From the NCBI GenBank assembly GCA_902462065.1, contig CABQAK010000045.1, positions 1 through 15,495 of the forward strand: 15,495 nucleotides of DNA, in the 5' to 3' direction. The notes beneath the pieces are model-generated. The model ran no database searches. It was given only the letters and a program-made list of their open reading frames with translations, and was not told the origin of the DNA. This DNA comes from an uncultured Collinsella sp. Lineage in GTDB: Bacteria; Actinomycetota; Coriobacteriia; Coriobacteriales; Coriobacteriaceae. Position numbers and translations under genes: made by a program. Below are positions 1 to 6,093 of this stretch, piece by piece. Each line of letters begins with the position of its first letter. Position 1 is the stretch's first letter.

Positions 1-1002
1 GACCCTTCCATCGTTGCAGATAACGCGTCGTTTGTCGCGGTGGGCGCCAAGGGCCTCATCATTACGGGCAAGACCGCCCAGGTGATCATCGGCATCTCCG
101 TTCCCCGCGTTAAAGAGCATTTTGACCAGATCATGGGCCTCGAGCCGGGATTTGTGCCCACCACCTCGGCCTCCCCTGCCGCCAGCGCAGCCCATAAGCG
201 CGGCGATATCTGCTTCTTCGATATCGACGGAACGCTCGCCTGGCAAGACCCTCGAGTGGCACAAGAGCTTCCCGAGAGCGAGCGTGACCTGTCCCCTTAT
301 CCCAACGAGGCGGTCTCGCAGGCCATCCGCGATTTCGTTGCAAACGGCAGCATGGCCTTTATCTGCACAGGACGCACCCTCAGCTGCATCCACCCCAAAC
401 TTCTTGAGCTGCCCTGGACCGGCATCGTCTGCCTTGCGGGCGGTTACGCCGAGATCAACGGACACGCAGTTCGCGATCTGTCGATGACGCCCAGTATGCT
501 GCAGCGTCTTGCCCCCTACCTTGAGCAATCGGGCGAGGTCATCCGCTTTGAGGGCCTCAACGGCGTCGTGCGCATGAGTGCCGATGCCCCCGATGCTCCC
601 GGATACGCGCGCACCCTGGGCGACGCAGTCACGCAGCTGCAACATTACAGTGCCTACAAGATCTTGATGTCTACATCGCTCGCCAACCACATCGCTCAAG
701 ATAAGGCACTTGAGCCGTTGTTGTGCTTTAACGAGCTCGAACTCGAGGTAACCGAAATCTCGCCCCGCGAATGCACGAAGCGCGGGGGCATCCAGTCTGT
801 ACTCGACGCCCTCGATCCCCATCATGGAACCGTATACGGCATCGGCGACGCCAGCAATGACGTCTCGCTGATGAACGCCGTCGATGTCGGTATCGCCATG
901 GGCAATGCGCCGGACTATCTCAAAAAGCGCGCCGACTACATCACCGACTCGGTCGACAAAGATGGCGTCGTCAAGGCGCTCGAGCACTTTAGGCTTATAT
1001 AA
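1..1002 (+). CDS. PTS EIIB (glucose family) C-terminal end fused to a Cof-type HAD phosphatase; 5' truncated
   Basis: The frame is open from base 1, so the gene begins outside the window; the GTG at 40 is internal. Codons 1-47 (D-P-S-I-V-A ... VGAKGLIITG ... AQVIIG ... VKEHFDQIM) match the last part of the glucose-family PTS EIIB domain, which passes phosphate from EIIA to the incoming sugar; the phosphocysteine part lies upstream. A Thr/Ser/Ala/Pro-rich linker follows. From codon about 68 there is a complete HAD class IIB (Cof-like) hydrolase: motif I FFDIDGT (Asp74, Asp76), motif II FICTGRT, motif III Lys at about 260, and motif IV GDASND at 282-287. In glucose-family permeases an EIIA domain often follows EIIB, so here a phosphatase takes that place. 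Inference: the fused phosphatase acts on the sugar phosphate delivered by the permease. The HAD call is firm; the EIIB call rests on about 47 residues. Confidence 0.85.
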   Translation, partial: DPSIVADNASFVAVGAKGLIITGKTAQVIIGISVPRVKEHFDQIMGLEPGFVPTTSASPAASAAHKRGDICFFDIDGTLAWQDPRVAQELPESERDLSPYPNEAVSQAIRDFVANGSMAFICTGRTLSCIHPKLLELPWTGIVCLAGGYAEINGHAVRDLSMTPSMLQRLAPYLEQSGEVIRFEGLNGVVRMSADAPDAPGYARTLGDAVTQLQHYSAYKILMSTSLANHIAQDKALEPLLCFNELELEVTEISPRECTKRGGIQSVLDALDPHHGTVYGIGDASNDVSLMNAVDVGIAMGNAPDYLKKRADYITDSVDKDGVVKALEHFRLI

Positions 1003-1115
1003 GCAGCCGGCACGCGCACGCGTCCCGTTTCTCCAAATCGCCAAAACAGACGCGCCGGCAACTCCAATGTGGCAATATGGTATCTGCACACCGCAACGAT
1101 GTAACCCAAGAAAGA

Positions 1116-2141
1116 ATGCGAGAACCCGTGTCCAGTCCGTTTACCAGCTTTTTAGCCCAGCACTTTGACCAGATTAACGACTATCTGGCCACGTTCTTTG
1201 ACGGACAGGCGACCTCTGCCGATATCGAGCGCTACCTGTACGCGCCGCTCTCGGCTTTTACGGCCAACGCCGGCAAGCGCCACCGCCCGCTTATCTGTAT
1301 GCTCGCCGCAACCGCAGTGGGCGGTAGCTTTGAGAGCGCCCGCAGCGCCGCGGCAGCCATCGAGCACTTCCAGTCGGGCGCGCTGATCCACGACGACATC
1401 GCCGACAACGGACAGCTTCGTCGAGGCAAGCCCTGCATGCACCTTACCGAGGGCACGGGCCTTGCCATCAATTGTGGCGACCTGGCGCTCACCATGGTCA
1501 CCAAGACGGTTCTCGACGACCCCACGCTGGAGTCCGACGTGAAGCTGCGCGTGCTCCACGAGCTTACCGAGATGATCGTCCGCACCATCGAGGGTCAAGC
1601 GCTCGACCTGGGTTGGGTCCGTGACGGGCGCTTTGATATCTCGGTTGATGACTACCTGGACATGGCGACGCACAAGACCGCGTTTTACAGCGGAGCCACG
1701 CCGCTTGCCGCCGGAGCCATTATCGGCGGCGGCAGTGATGAGCAAATCGAAGCGCTGCGCGCCTTTGGCCTGCACACGGGCCTTGCCTTTCAGATTCAGG
1801 ACGACCTGCTCAACCTTGTCGGCACTAAGGAAGCCGCCAACAAGGACTTCCGCACCGACATCACCGAGGGCAAGCGCACGCTTGTCGCCGTTCACGCCCT
1901 CTCTGATGAGCGCCACCACGACGAGGTCGAGGAGCTTCTTTCCTCGGGTACCGATGATCCCGCGCAGCTCGCACGCGCCGTGGATATCTTCCAAGAGACC
2001 GGCTCCATCGATTATGCCCACACTTACGCGCTCGACCTGACCGCTAAGGCCAAAGCGGCCATCGAGAACGTTGAGCTTGATCCGCACGCACGCGAGCTGT
2101 TCCTCTCCATGGCAGATTTCTTTGTGGAGCGCCTTAACTAA
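1116..2141 (+). CDS. Trans-polyprenyl (isoprenyl) diphosphate synthase
   Basis: This condenses isopentenyl diphosphate with allylic diphosphates to make farnesyl, geranylgeranyl or longer prenyl diphosphates, precursors of undecaprenyl carrier and menaquinone side chains. From the ATG at 1116 the protein has 341 residues. It shows the GKRHRP substrate motif (residues 53-58), the first Asp-rich motif HDDIAD followed by LRRGKP (about 92-103), a Lys-Thr-Ala motif, and the second Asp-rich motif FQIQDDLLN (about 225-233), whose last Asp is Asn. That substitution also occurs in some active relatives. Chain length cannot be read from sequence alone. The start is uncertain: an in-frame ATG at 1077 would add 13 residues but has no ribosome binding site, while 1116 follows a purine-rich AAGAAAG. 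It lies 113 bases after the PTS-HAD gene on the same strand. Confidence 0.9.
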   Translation: MREPVSSPFTSFLAQHFDQINDYLATFFDGQATSADIERYLYAPLSAFTANAGKRHRPLICMLAATAVGGSFESARSAAAAIEHFQSGALIHDDIADNGQLRRGKPCMHLTEGTGLAINCGDLALTMVTKTVLDDPTLESDVKLRVLHELTEMIVRTIEGQALDLGWVRDGRFDISVDDYLDMATHKTAFYSGATPLAAGAIIGGGSDEQIEALRAFGLHTGLAFQIQDDLLNLVGTKEAANKDFRTDITEGKRTLVAVHALSDERHHDEVEELLSSGTDDPAQLARAVDIFQETGSIDYAHTYALDLTAKAKAAIENVELDPHARELFLSMADFFVERLN

Positions 2142-2183
2142 CGGGGGTTATAAAACCTGTCAGCAGCGTATTTAGGCACAACT

Positions 2184-2192
2184 TGCTACACT
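2184..2192 (+). promoter_or_regulatory. Possible extended -10 promoter for the peptidoglycan-binding gene
   Basis: TGCTACACT fits an extended -10 element (TGn followed by TACACT). There is no convincing -35 at 17 bases. Transcription would start near 2199, leaving a leader of about 80 bases before the ATG at 2280. The gap 2142-2279 shows no clear terminator for the upstream gene. Confidence 0.35.
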
Positions 2193-2279
2193 GTTGAGTG
2201 CATGTTTATGCATCCCTTTGCGTTGTCTATCCGACACACGCTCAAATAGTACGAATGGTACGCCGAAAGGGGTTCGTTC

Positions 2280-3185
2280 ATGGAACCTATTACAACGGGC
2301 ATGCAAGGAGCAGCCGTCGAGGACGTGCAGTCTCGTCTCCTGCAGCTCGGCTACACGATTGATGCCGCCGAAGTCACCGACAAGTACTTTGGAGCCACCA
2401 CTGAGCAGGCCGTCAGCACCTTCAGGCTCGACAGCGGCCTTGCTGCCGGTCATGCCGTCGATATCCCCTGCTGGAGCGCCCTTGTAGACGCTTCGTATAA
2501 GCTGGGCGATCGCACTCTCTATCTGCGCATGCCCAATTTCCATGGCGCCGATGTGCAGGCCCTGCAGCGCGCTCTCAACGTTTTGGGCTTTGCCTGTGGT
2601 GAAGACGACGGCTACTTTGGTCCGCATACCGAGGCCGCCCTGCAGCAGTTCCAGGAAAATGTCGGCCTGTTTGCCGACGGCATGGCCTTCCAGGACACCT
2701 ACGCCTACATCAACCGCCTGCACCATGTGTGGGAGGGCAAGCCCTCGGTCACCGAAGCCGAGTCCCGCATCGGTTTTGCTCGCGCCGCCAACGTGCTCGA
2801 GCGTTTCCAGATTGCCGTTATCGGCGAGGACCCCATCGCACGCAGCGTTGCGTCGCGCATGTGGAATATCGCCACGGCAACGACCGACAACAGCGGCATG
2901 ATGCTCTGCGACTCCGAGGTCCCAACCGACGTTGACCTGGTGCTCGAGATCGCAAGCGACGAGCTGCCCGCCGACGCCGCACCGCGCGCCACGATTGCCC
3001 TCGCCGAGTGCCACAACCTGGCCCAGCGCATCCGTACTGCCAATGTTGCCGCGCAGCAGAAGCCGGCACGCATTCGCATTGAGCTCACGGGCATGACGCG
3101 CTACAACGGCACCTTCACGGCCAGCGACGCGCAGACACTCGCCGTACGCCTGCTCGATGGCGTTTGCGATGCCCTCGCAGATTAG
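2280..3185 (+). CDS. Cytoplasmic protein with two peptidoglycan-binding modules, CwlM-like
   Basis: 301 residues, starting at an ATG eight bases after GAAAGGGG. There is no signal peptide or membrane segment, so it should stay in the cytoplasm. Two PG_binding_1 modules are visible: residues about 7-70 (GMQGAAVEDVQSRLLQLGY ... FGATTEQAVSTF) and about 87-147 (GADVQALQRALNVLGF ... GYFGPHTEAALQQFQ). From memory, not by alignment, the stretch SYKLGDRTLYLR plus the second module closely resembles mycobacterial CwlM, a cytoplasmic amidase homologue that regulates MurA. CwlM ends in an Amidase_3 domain; here residues 165-301 (for example ARSVASRMW and VDLVLEIASDE) may be a shortened relic of that fold, but the DPGHGG-type zinc motif is missing. 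Catalysis is therefore unlikely, and a regulatory or scaffold role in wall precursor synthesis is inferred. A tRNA gene follows 38 bases downstream. Confidence 0.8.
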   Translation: MEPITTGMQGAAVEDVQSRLLQLGYTIDAAEVTDKYFGATTEQAVSTFRLDSGLAAGHAVDIPCWSALVDASYKLGDRTLYLRMPNFHGADVQALQRALNVLGFACGEDDGYFGPHTEAALQQFQENVGLFADGMAFQDTYAYINRLHHVWEGKPSVTEAESRIGFARAANVLERFQIAVIGEDPIARSVASRMWNIATATTDNSGMMLCDSEVPTDVDLVLEIASDELPADAAPRATIALAECHNLAQRIRTANVAAQQKPARIRIELTGMTRYNGTFTASDAQTLAVRLLDGVCDALAD

Positions 3186-3192
3186 GTAAACT
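3164..3192 (+). promoter_or_regulatory. Possible promoter for tRNA-Gln
   Basis: TTGCGA (3164-3169) and TAAACT (3187-3192) are 17 bases apart, each matching four of six consensus positions. They overlap the 3' end of the preceding gene. A small inverted repeat GTTGC/GCAAC (3199-3214) would lie in the 5' leader of the tRNA precursor. Weak, by-eye call. Confidence 0.3.
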
Positions 3193-3223
3193 AAACGAGT
3201 TGCTTTTGGGCAACACCACACAT

Positions 3224-3298
3224 TGGGACGTAGTTCAACGGTAGAACTCCGGTTTTTGGTGCCGGCTGTTGGGGGTTCGAATCCCTCCGTCCCAGCCA
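3224..3298 (+). tRNA. tRNA-Gln (anticodon TTG), CCA encoded
   Basis: A complete cloverleaf can be drawn. The acceptor stem TGGGACG (3224-3230) pairs with CGTCCCA (3288-3294); the discriminator is G3295 and CCA is encoded at 3296-3298. The anticodon stem CCGGT/GCCGG (3249-3253, 3261-3265) closes a seven-base loop TTTTGGT, giving anticodon TTG at 3256-3258, which reads glutamine CAA codons. The T-stem GGGGG/CCCTC encloses TTCGAAT. The GTTC...GAAC D-arm is at about 3233-3247. Confidence 0.97.
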
Positions 3299-3305
3299 AA
3301 GAAAC

Positions 3306-3343
3306 AAGCCTCTCGAACGCATAGCCGATCGGGAGGCTTTTCT
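3306..3343 (+). terminator. Rho-independent terminator after tRNA-Gln
   Basis: AAGCCTCTCG (3306-3315) pairs with CGGGAGGCTT (3330-3339), ten pairs with one G-T wobble, followed by TTTCTT. It lies eight bases after the tRNA CCA end. Confidence 0.85.
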
Positions 3344-3353
3344 TGTGAGCAAG

Positions 3354-3370
3354 CGGAGGGATTCGAACCC
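3354..3370 (-). repeat. Inverted copy of the tRNA-Gln T-arm; possible tRNA remnant
   Basis: Seventeen bases here are the exact reverse complement of 3273-3289, the T-loop and 3' T-stem of the tRNA-Gln gene plus two acceptor bases. Flanking bases do not match. Read on the minus strand, a T-arm with one C-T mismatch is visible, but no complete cloverleaf or CCA can be drawn around it. It may be a relic of an integration site or a degenerate tRNA. Confidence 0.5.
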
Positions 3371-3520
3371 GCAAGGAATCTACCTATATAAGACAGACGC
3401 CCCAGGCCCATAACGACCAAGAGCGCCTTGCATCTAGAATTATCAGCCCTGTTCCGAAAAGCGAGCCGCATGCAACAACCAAGTAACCACAGGCCCCGGG
3501 AGAGCGGGGACACCGGCTTA

Positions 3521-3559
3521 GGTTTATCGCGAGTTCCGCACGAACAGGAGGCCACTTAA
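3521..3559 (+). repeat. 39-base dispersed repeat, copy A
   Basis: The first 22 bases (GGTTTATCGCGAG followed by TTCCGCACG) are identical to 8394-8415; the remaining 17, ending in AGGCCACTTAA, differ at three positions from 8416-8432. The two copies are in the same orientation about 4.9 kb apart, in the intergenic regions on either side of the JetD-like gene and cstA. Within the 3344-3726 gap I see no credible gene; small open frames there cross the repeats and the tRNA-like fragment. Confidence 0.8.
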
Positions 3560-3572
3560 CCTCGATGTTTTG

Positions 3573-3693
3573 GACGTGACAGCGAGAGGGGCCCTGGTAT
3601 GGCAAGGTGACGTGAAACAAGGCGGCGCTGACCTTCTGGTCGCGCCGCCGAAGTTGAACGTCAGATTGCCGTGCCAGGGCCCCTCGCAGCGTC
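3573..3693. repeat. Long near-palindrome (about 120 bases) forming a strong hairpin
   Basis: Nested arms: GACG/CGTC (3573-3576, 3690-3693), GAGGGGCCCTGG/CCAGGGCCCCTC (3586-3597, 3674-3685), GGCAA/TTGCC (3601-3605, 3666-3670), TGACGT/ACGTCA (3608-3613, 3658-3663), GGCGGCGC/GCGCCGCC (3621-3628, 3642-3649), and an apical GACC-ttct-GGTC. Between the second and third arms, TAT faces GTG, which pairs in RNA read from the plus strand through two G-U wobbles. It is non-coding, in the 3' flank of the JetD-like gene. It could be a structured RNA or a palindromic mobile repeat. Confidence 0.8.
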
Positions 3694-3700
3694 AAGAAGT

Positions 3701-3722
3701 CCGCCGTTCGGTAGAACGGCGG
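3701..3722 (-). terminator. Terminator hairpin after the JetD-like gene
   Basis: CCGCCGTTC (3701-3709) and GAACGGCGG (3714-3722) form nine perfect pairs around a four-base loop, five bases past the TAA stop of the minus-strand gene. The minus-strand tail (ACTTCTTG) is only moderately T-rich; the plus-strand tail is AATTTTA, so it may work in both directions. Confidence 0.65.
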
Positions 3723-3726
3723 AATT

Positions 3727-5910
3727 TTAGTTGTTCAGCATGCGGTCGAAGCTTCCCGAGTCGCCATCCCGATAGTCTGCGGTCATCAGAATCTCCTGCG
3801 GAATGCGCCCGCCTTCACGTAGCACGTTGCGGAACTGCACGCGCGTAACCATGGGCAGATCCTTGATCGTCGCTGCCAGGTTCTGCGGCACGCCCTGGTT
3901 GGCAGCCGCGGGCTCGCACTCGCCGCCGGCCTTCACGCGACGCTTATGCTCGGCGAGCATGGCGCGGTACATGCCGGCATGCAGGCGAATCTCAACCACA
4001 TTGGCATTGCGAGCCTGCTCGACGATGCGCGCGCCCTCGCGATCGATATCGCCCACGTAGTAGACGTAGTTAAAGCGATAACCAATCTCAGCCAGATAAT
4101 CATCCAGTGCGTGCGAGACGCTCGCCTTGCAGCCGCCGCCAAAAATCACGCCGCCCACCTTGGTACCAAAGAGCTTGGCATGTTTGCGTCCGCGCAGGAG
4201 TTTGACGATCTCGTCGTAGGTATCCAGGTTCTCGACCATAATGAACGGCTTGTCGGCACCCAGCGTAAAGAAGCCCGTAAAGTGCACGGGGCGATTGGGG
4301 GCGACCTTGATCGCCTGCATGCTGATGCCCTTTTCGGTCATACGTCTGATCAGGCGCTCACCGTGCTTGCCGTCAAAAGCCTTCTCGTCGTTAAAGATCT
4401 GGTAGGCACGCTGGCGGCGCGAGGCAACCGGCGTATCGGCACCTCGGTTCTGCTCGATCCAAGCCTGGATGATTGCGATTTCCTCGGCAATCTTGCGGTT
4501 GGACATCTCGTTGTGCTGAGTGCGCTGCGGAGCCTTTTTGCCGTCCTTGCCCTCGACCTTTACGATCTGTGTCTGCTGCTCCTTGATCTTAGAGAGCGCC
4601 GTAGGCGTAGGGACAACTTTGAGCAGCTGCCTGCCTAAAACGCGGGCAAGGGCAAACGCCGAGACCTCGCCGTGGACTGCCGACTTGGGCTGCTGGGCAG
4701 CGGTATCTGCTGCGGTAGACTCCGGCTTCTTCTGAGACTTGCGCTTAGAATCGCCTTGGGAATTGCGCTCGCGCTTCGGCATAGGCGCCTGCTTCTGCGG
4801 ACGATCGGACTTACTCTCCTTCGCTGGCTGGCGCTTAGGCTGCCCCGAAGAAACCTCGACCTTCGCATCCTCGTCCTGCGGCGTGGTCTTCTCGGCCGCA
4901 GTCTCGGCATGGGAACTGCGGCCCCCACGATGGCGACGGCGGCGAGGCTTGCTCGAAGTACCCTCCCCCGTCTGTTCAACCGCAGGTTGCTGGCCCTGGG
5001 TCTCCGTATCGGACGCAGTCTGCTCATCAACAGGCTTCTGTTCACGAACTTCCGACTCGGCAGGCTTCACGGCCTTCTCGGCCCGCACCTCCGGAGCCTG
5101 ATTAACCTTCTCCTGGCGCTTTACGGGGTACGCGCGACCTGCAAAGCCGCGACCGGGACGACACGAGTCTGAGGCCTTCTTGGCCGGCTTCTCAGAATCG
5201 TCCGCAACTTCGGCAGTCTCTTCGGCCTCGCGCACAACATCCTGCTGCTCGGCCCTAAAATGCGCACCGCGGCGACGCTTGGGTTCCTGAGGCTCAGCGG
5301 ACTTTTGCTCTTTCACAGACTCCTGCGGCTCGGAGACGGGCTCGTTCTCGACAACCTCGGTAACGGCCCCATCCTTTTGAGCGACGGCGCGACGGAAGCG
5401 CTCCTGCTGGGCGCGGCGCTGCGCATCGCGCTTGCCACCCCCACCAAAACCGCCGCGTCCTGCCTTGGCCGTAAAGGCACGCACGACGTTCTCATCGAGC
5501 AACTCATCGGTATCGACATGCTCACGCGGAGCAGTTTCTTCCACAGCAGGCACGTCAGCGGAATCCTCGACGACAAAATCCTCGACGGACTCGGCAGGCT
5601 GCTCCTGGGCATCGCGGATCTCGGCATTGATGGTATAGAACGCCGGGCGCCCGCTAATGCCGCTACCCTCGATCTTGGTCACGATATTTGCCGCGATAAG
5701 CTCATCGCGCATCGCCTTGGTGTCACATTCCTTATCGACGGAACGGAAAATTTGCGCCAGCGCACTCGACTTAATCTTGAGCGCCTTGCGGCAGAGCAGG
5801 TCGTAGGCAACCAGCTTGGCACGCTCGGCAGAAAGCGACGTCTGGCTGCTCAGACGCTCAGCCAGGGCATCGACATTATTTTGGTTATCGGAATATACCG
5901 TCTTGGCCAC
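3727..5910 (-). CDS. Orphan JetD-like Toprim (DUF2220-type) protein with long charged linker
   Basis: 727 residues from a GTG at 5910 preceded by GAAAGGGG; an ATG at 5934 would add eight residues but lies upstream of that site. Residues about 12-100 are helical and end in GRPAFYTI, suggesting a winged helix. Residues about 105-465 are low-complexity, rich in Glu, Lys, Gln, Ala and Arg, with basic patches (RRRRHRGGR near 323) and a Gly-rich patch near 152. From about 470 a folded domain has IFNDEKAFD (505-513), IMVENLDTY (557-565), GGVIFGGG (586-593), YYVGDIDREG (617-626) and GRIPQEIL (701-708). These follow the order of the JetD C-terminal Toprim domain: a DEK motif, a catalytic Glu, a Gly-rich turn and a GDID acidic pair. 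JetD is the nuclease subunit of Wadjet plasmid defence. No JetA, JetB or JetC gene lies here, so the role is unknown; binding and cleavage of DNA or RNA is inferred. Confidence 0.75.
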   Translation of the reverse strand: MAKTVYSDNQNNVDALAERLSSQTSLSAERAKLVAYDLLCRKALKIKSSALAQIFRSVDKECDTKAMRDELIAANIVTKIEGSGISGRPAFYTINAEIRDAQEQPAESVEDFVVEDSADVPAVEETAPREHVDTDELLDENVVRAFTAKAGRGGFGGGGKRDAQRRAQQERFRRAVAQKDGAVTEVVENEPVSEPQESVKEQKSAEPQEPKRRRGAHFRAEQQDVVREAEETAEVADDSEKPAKKASDSCRPGRGFAGRAYPVKRQEKVNQAPEVRAEKAVKPAESEVREQKPVDEQTASDTETQGQQPAVEQTGEGTSSKPRRRRHRGGRSSHAETAAEKTTPQDEDAKVEVSSGQPKRQPAKESKSDRPQKQAPMPKRERNSQGDSKRKSQKKPESTAADTAAQQPKSAVHGEVSAFALARVLGRQLLKVVPTPTALSKIKEQQTQIVKVEGKDGKKAPQRTQHNEMSNRKIAEEIAIIQAWIEQNRGADTPVASRRQRAYQIFNDEKAFDGKHGERLIRRMTEKGISMQAIKVAPNRPVHFTGFFTLGADKPFIMVENLDTYDEIVKLLRGRKHAKLFGTKVGGVIFGGGCKASVSHALDDYLAEIGYRFNYVYYVGDIDREGARIVEQARNANVVEIRLHAGMYRAMLAEHKRRVKAGGECEPAAANQGVPQNLAATIKDLPMVTRVQFRNVLREGGRIPQEILMTADYRDGDSGSFDRMLNN

Positions 5911-5922
5911 GGGGCCCCTTTC

Positions 5923-5951
5923 ATATGTACACATATACGTCTATATGGTAC
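5923..5951 (-). promoter_or_regulatory. Overlapping palindromes upstream of the JetD-like gene (operator candidate)
   Basis: ATATGT-AC-ACATAT (5923-5936) and CATATA-CGTC-TATATG (5932-5947) overlap, with GTAC at both outer ends (5927-5930 and 5948-5951). The block sits 13 to 41 bases upstream of the GTG start, where a repressor or an RNA hairpin would control expression. No clean -35/-10 pair was found around it. Confidence 0.45.
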
Positions 5952-6018
5952 AACGCGCGCCCTTATCCACGCAAAACATCTGCGAGAACACTCGAGCGTC
6001 ACCCGCTTTTGCATGAAT

Positions 6019-6054
6019 AAAGACCGAGCCCGCGAAGTCGCGGACCCGGTCTTT
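6019..6054 (-). terminator. Rho-independent terminator after cstA
   Basis: Read on the minus strand, AAAGACCGGGTCCGCGA pairs with TCGCGGGCTCGGTCTTT, about 17 pairs with two wobbles and a very short loop, then ATTC. It begins 39 bases after the cstA stop and separates cstA from the next gene. The arms end in AAA/TTT, so it could act in both directions. Confidence 0.8.
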
Positions 6055-6093
6055 CCGAGTCATATAGATGTGACGTCCAACTCGTCAGGTCGA

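Noticed and set aside
1152..2087. 311-codon minus-strand frame opposite the polyprenyl synthase
   Set aside because: The plus-strand frame carries all prenyltransferase motifs; the opposite frame has none.
2172..3374. 400-codon minus-strand frame across the tRNA and peptidoglycan-binding gene
   Set aside because: It runs through the tRNA gene and terminator; its RVRIPP-like start is a typical spurious translation of a tRNA T-arm.
3346..3440. Possible complete second tRNA on the minus strand
   Set aside because: Only the T-arm can be drawn, with one mismatch; the acceptor, D-arm and anticodon arm do not fit and CCA is absent. Kept only as a repeat fragment.
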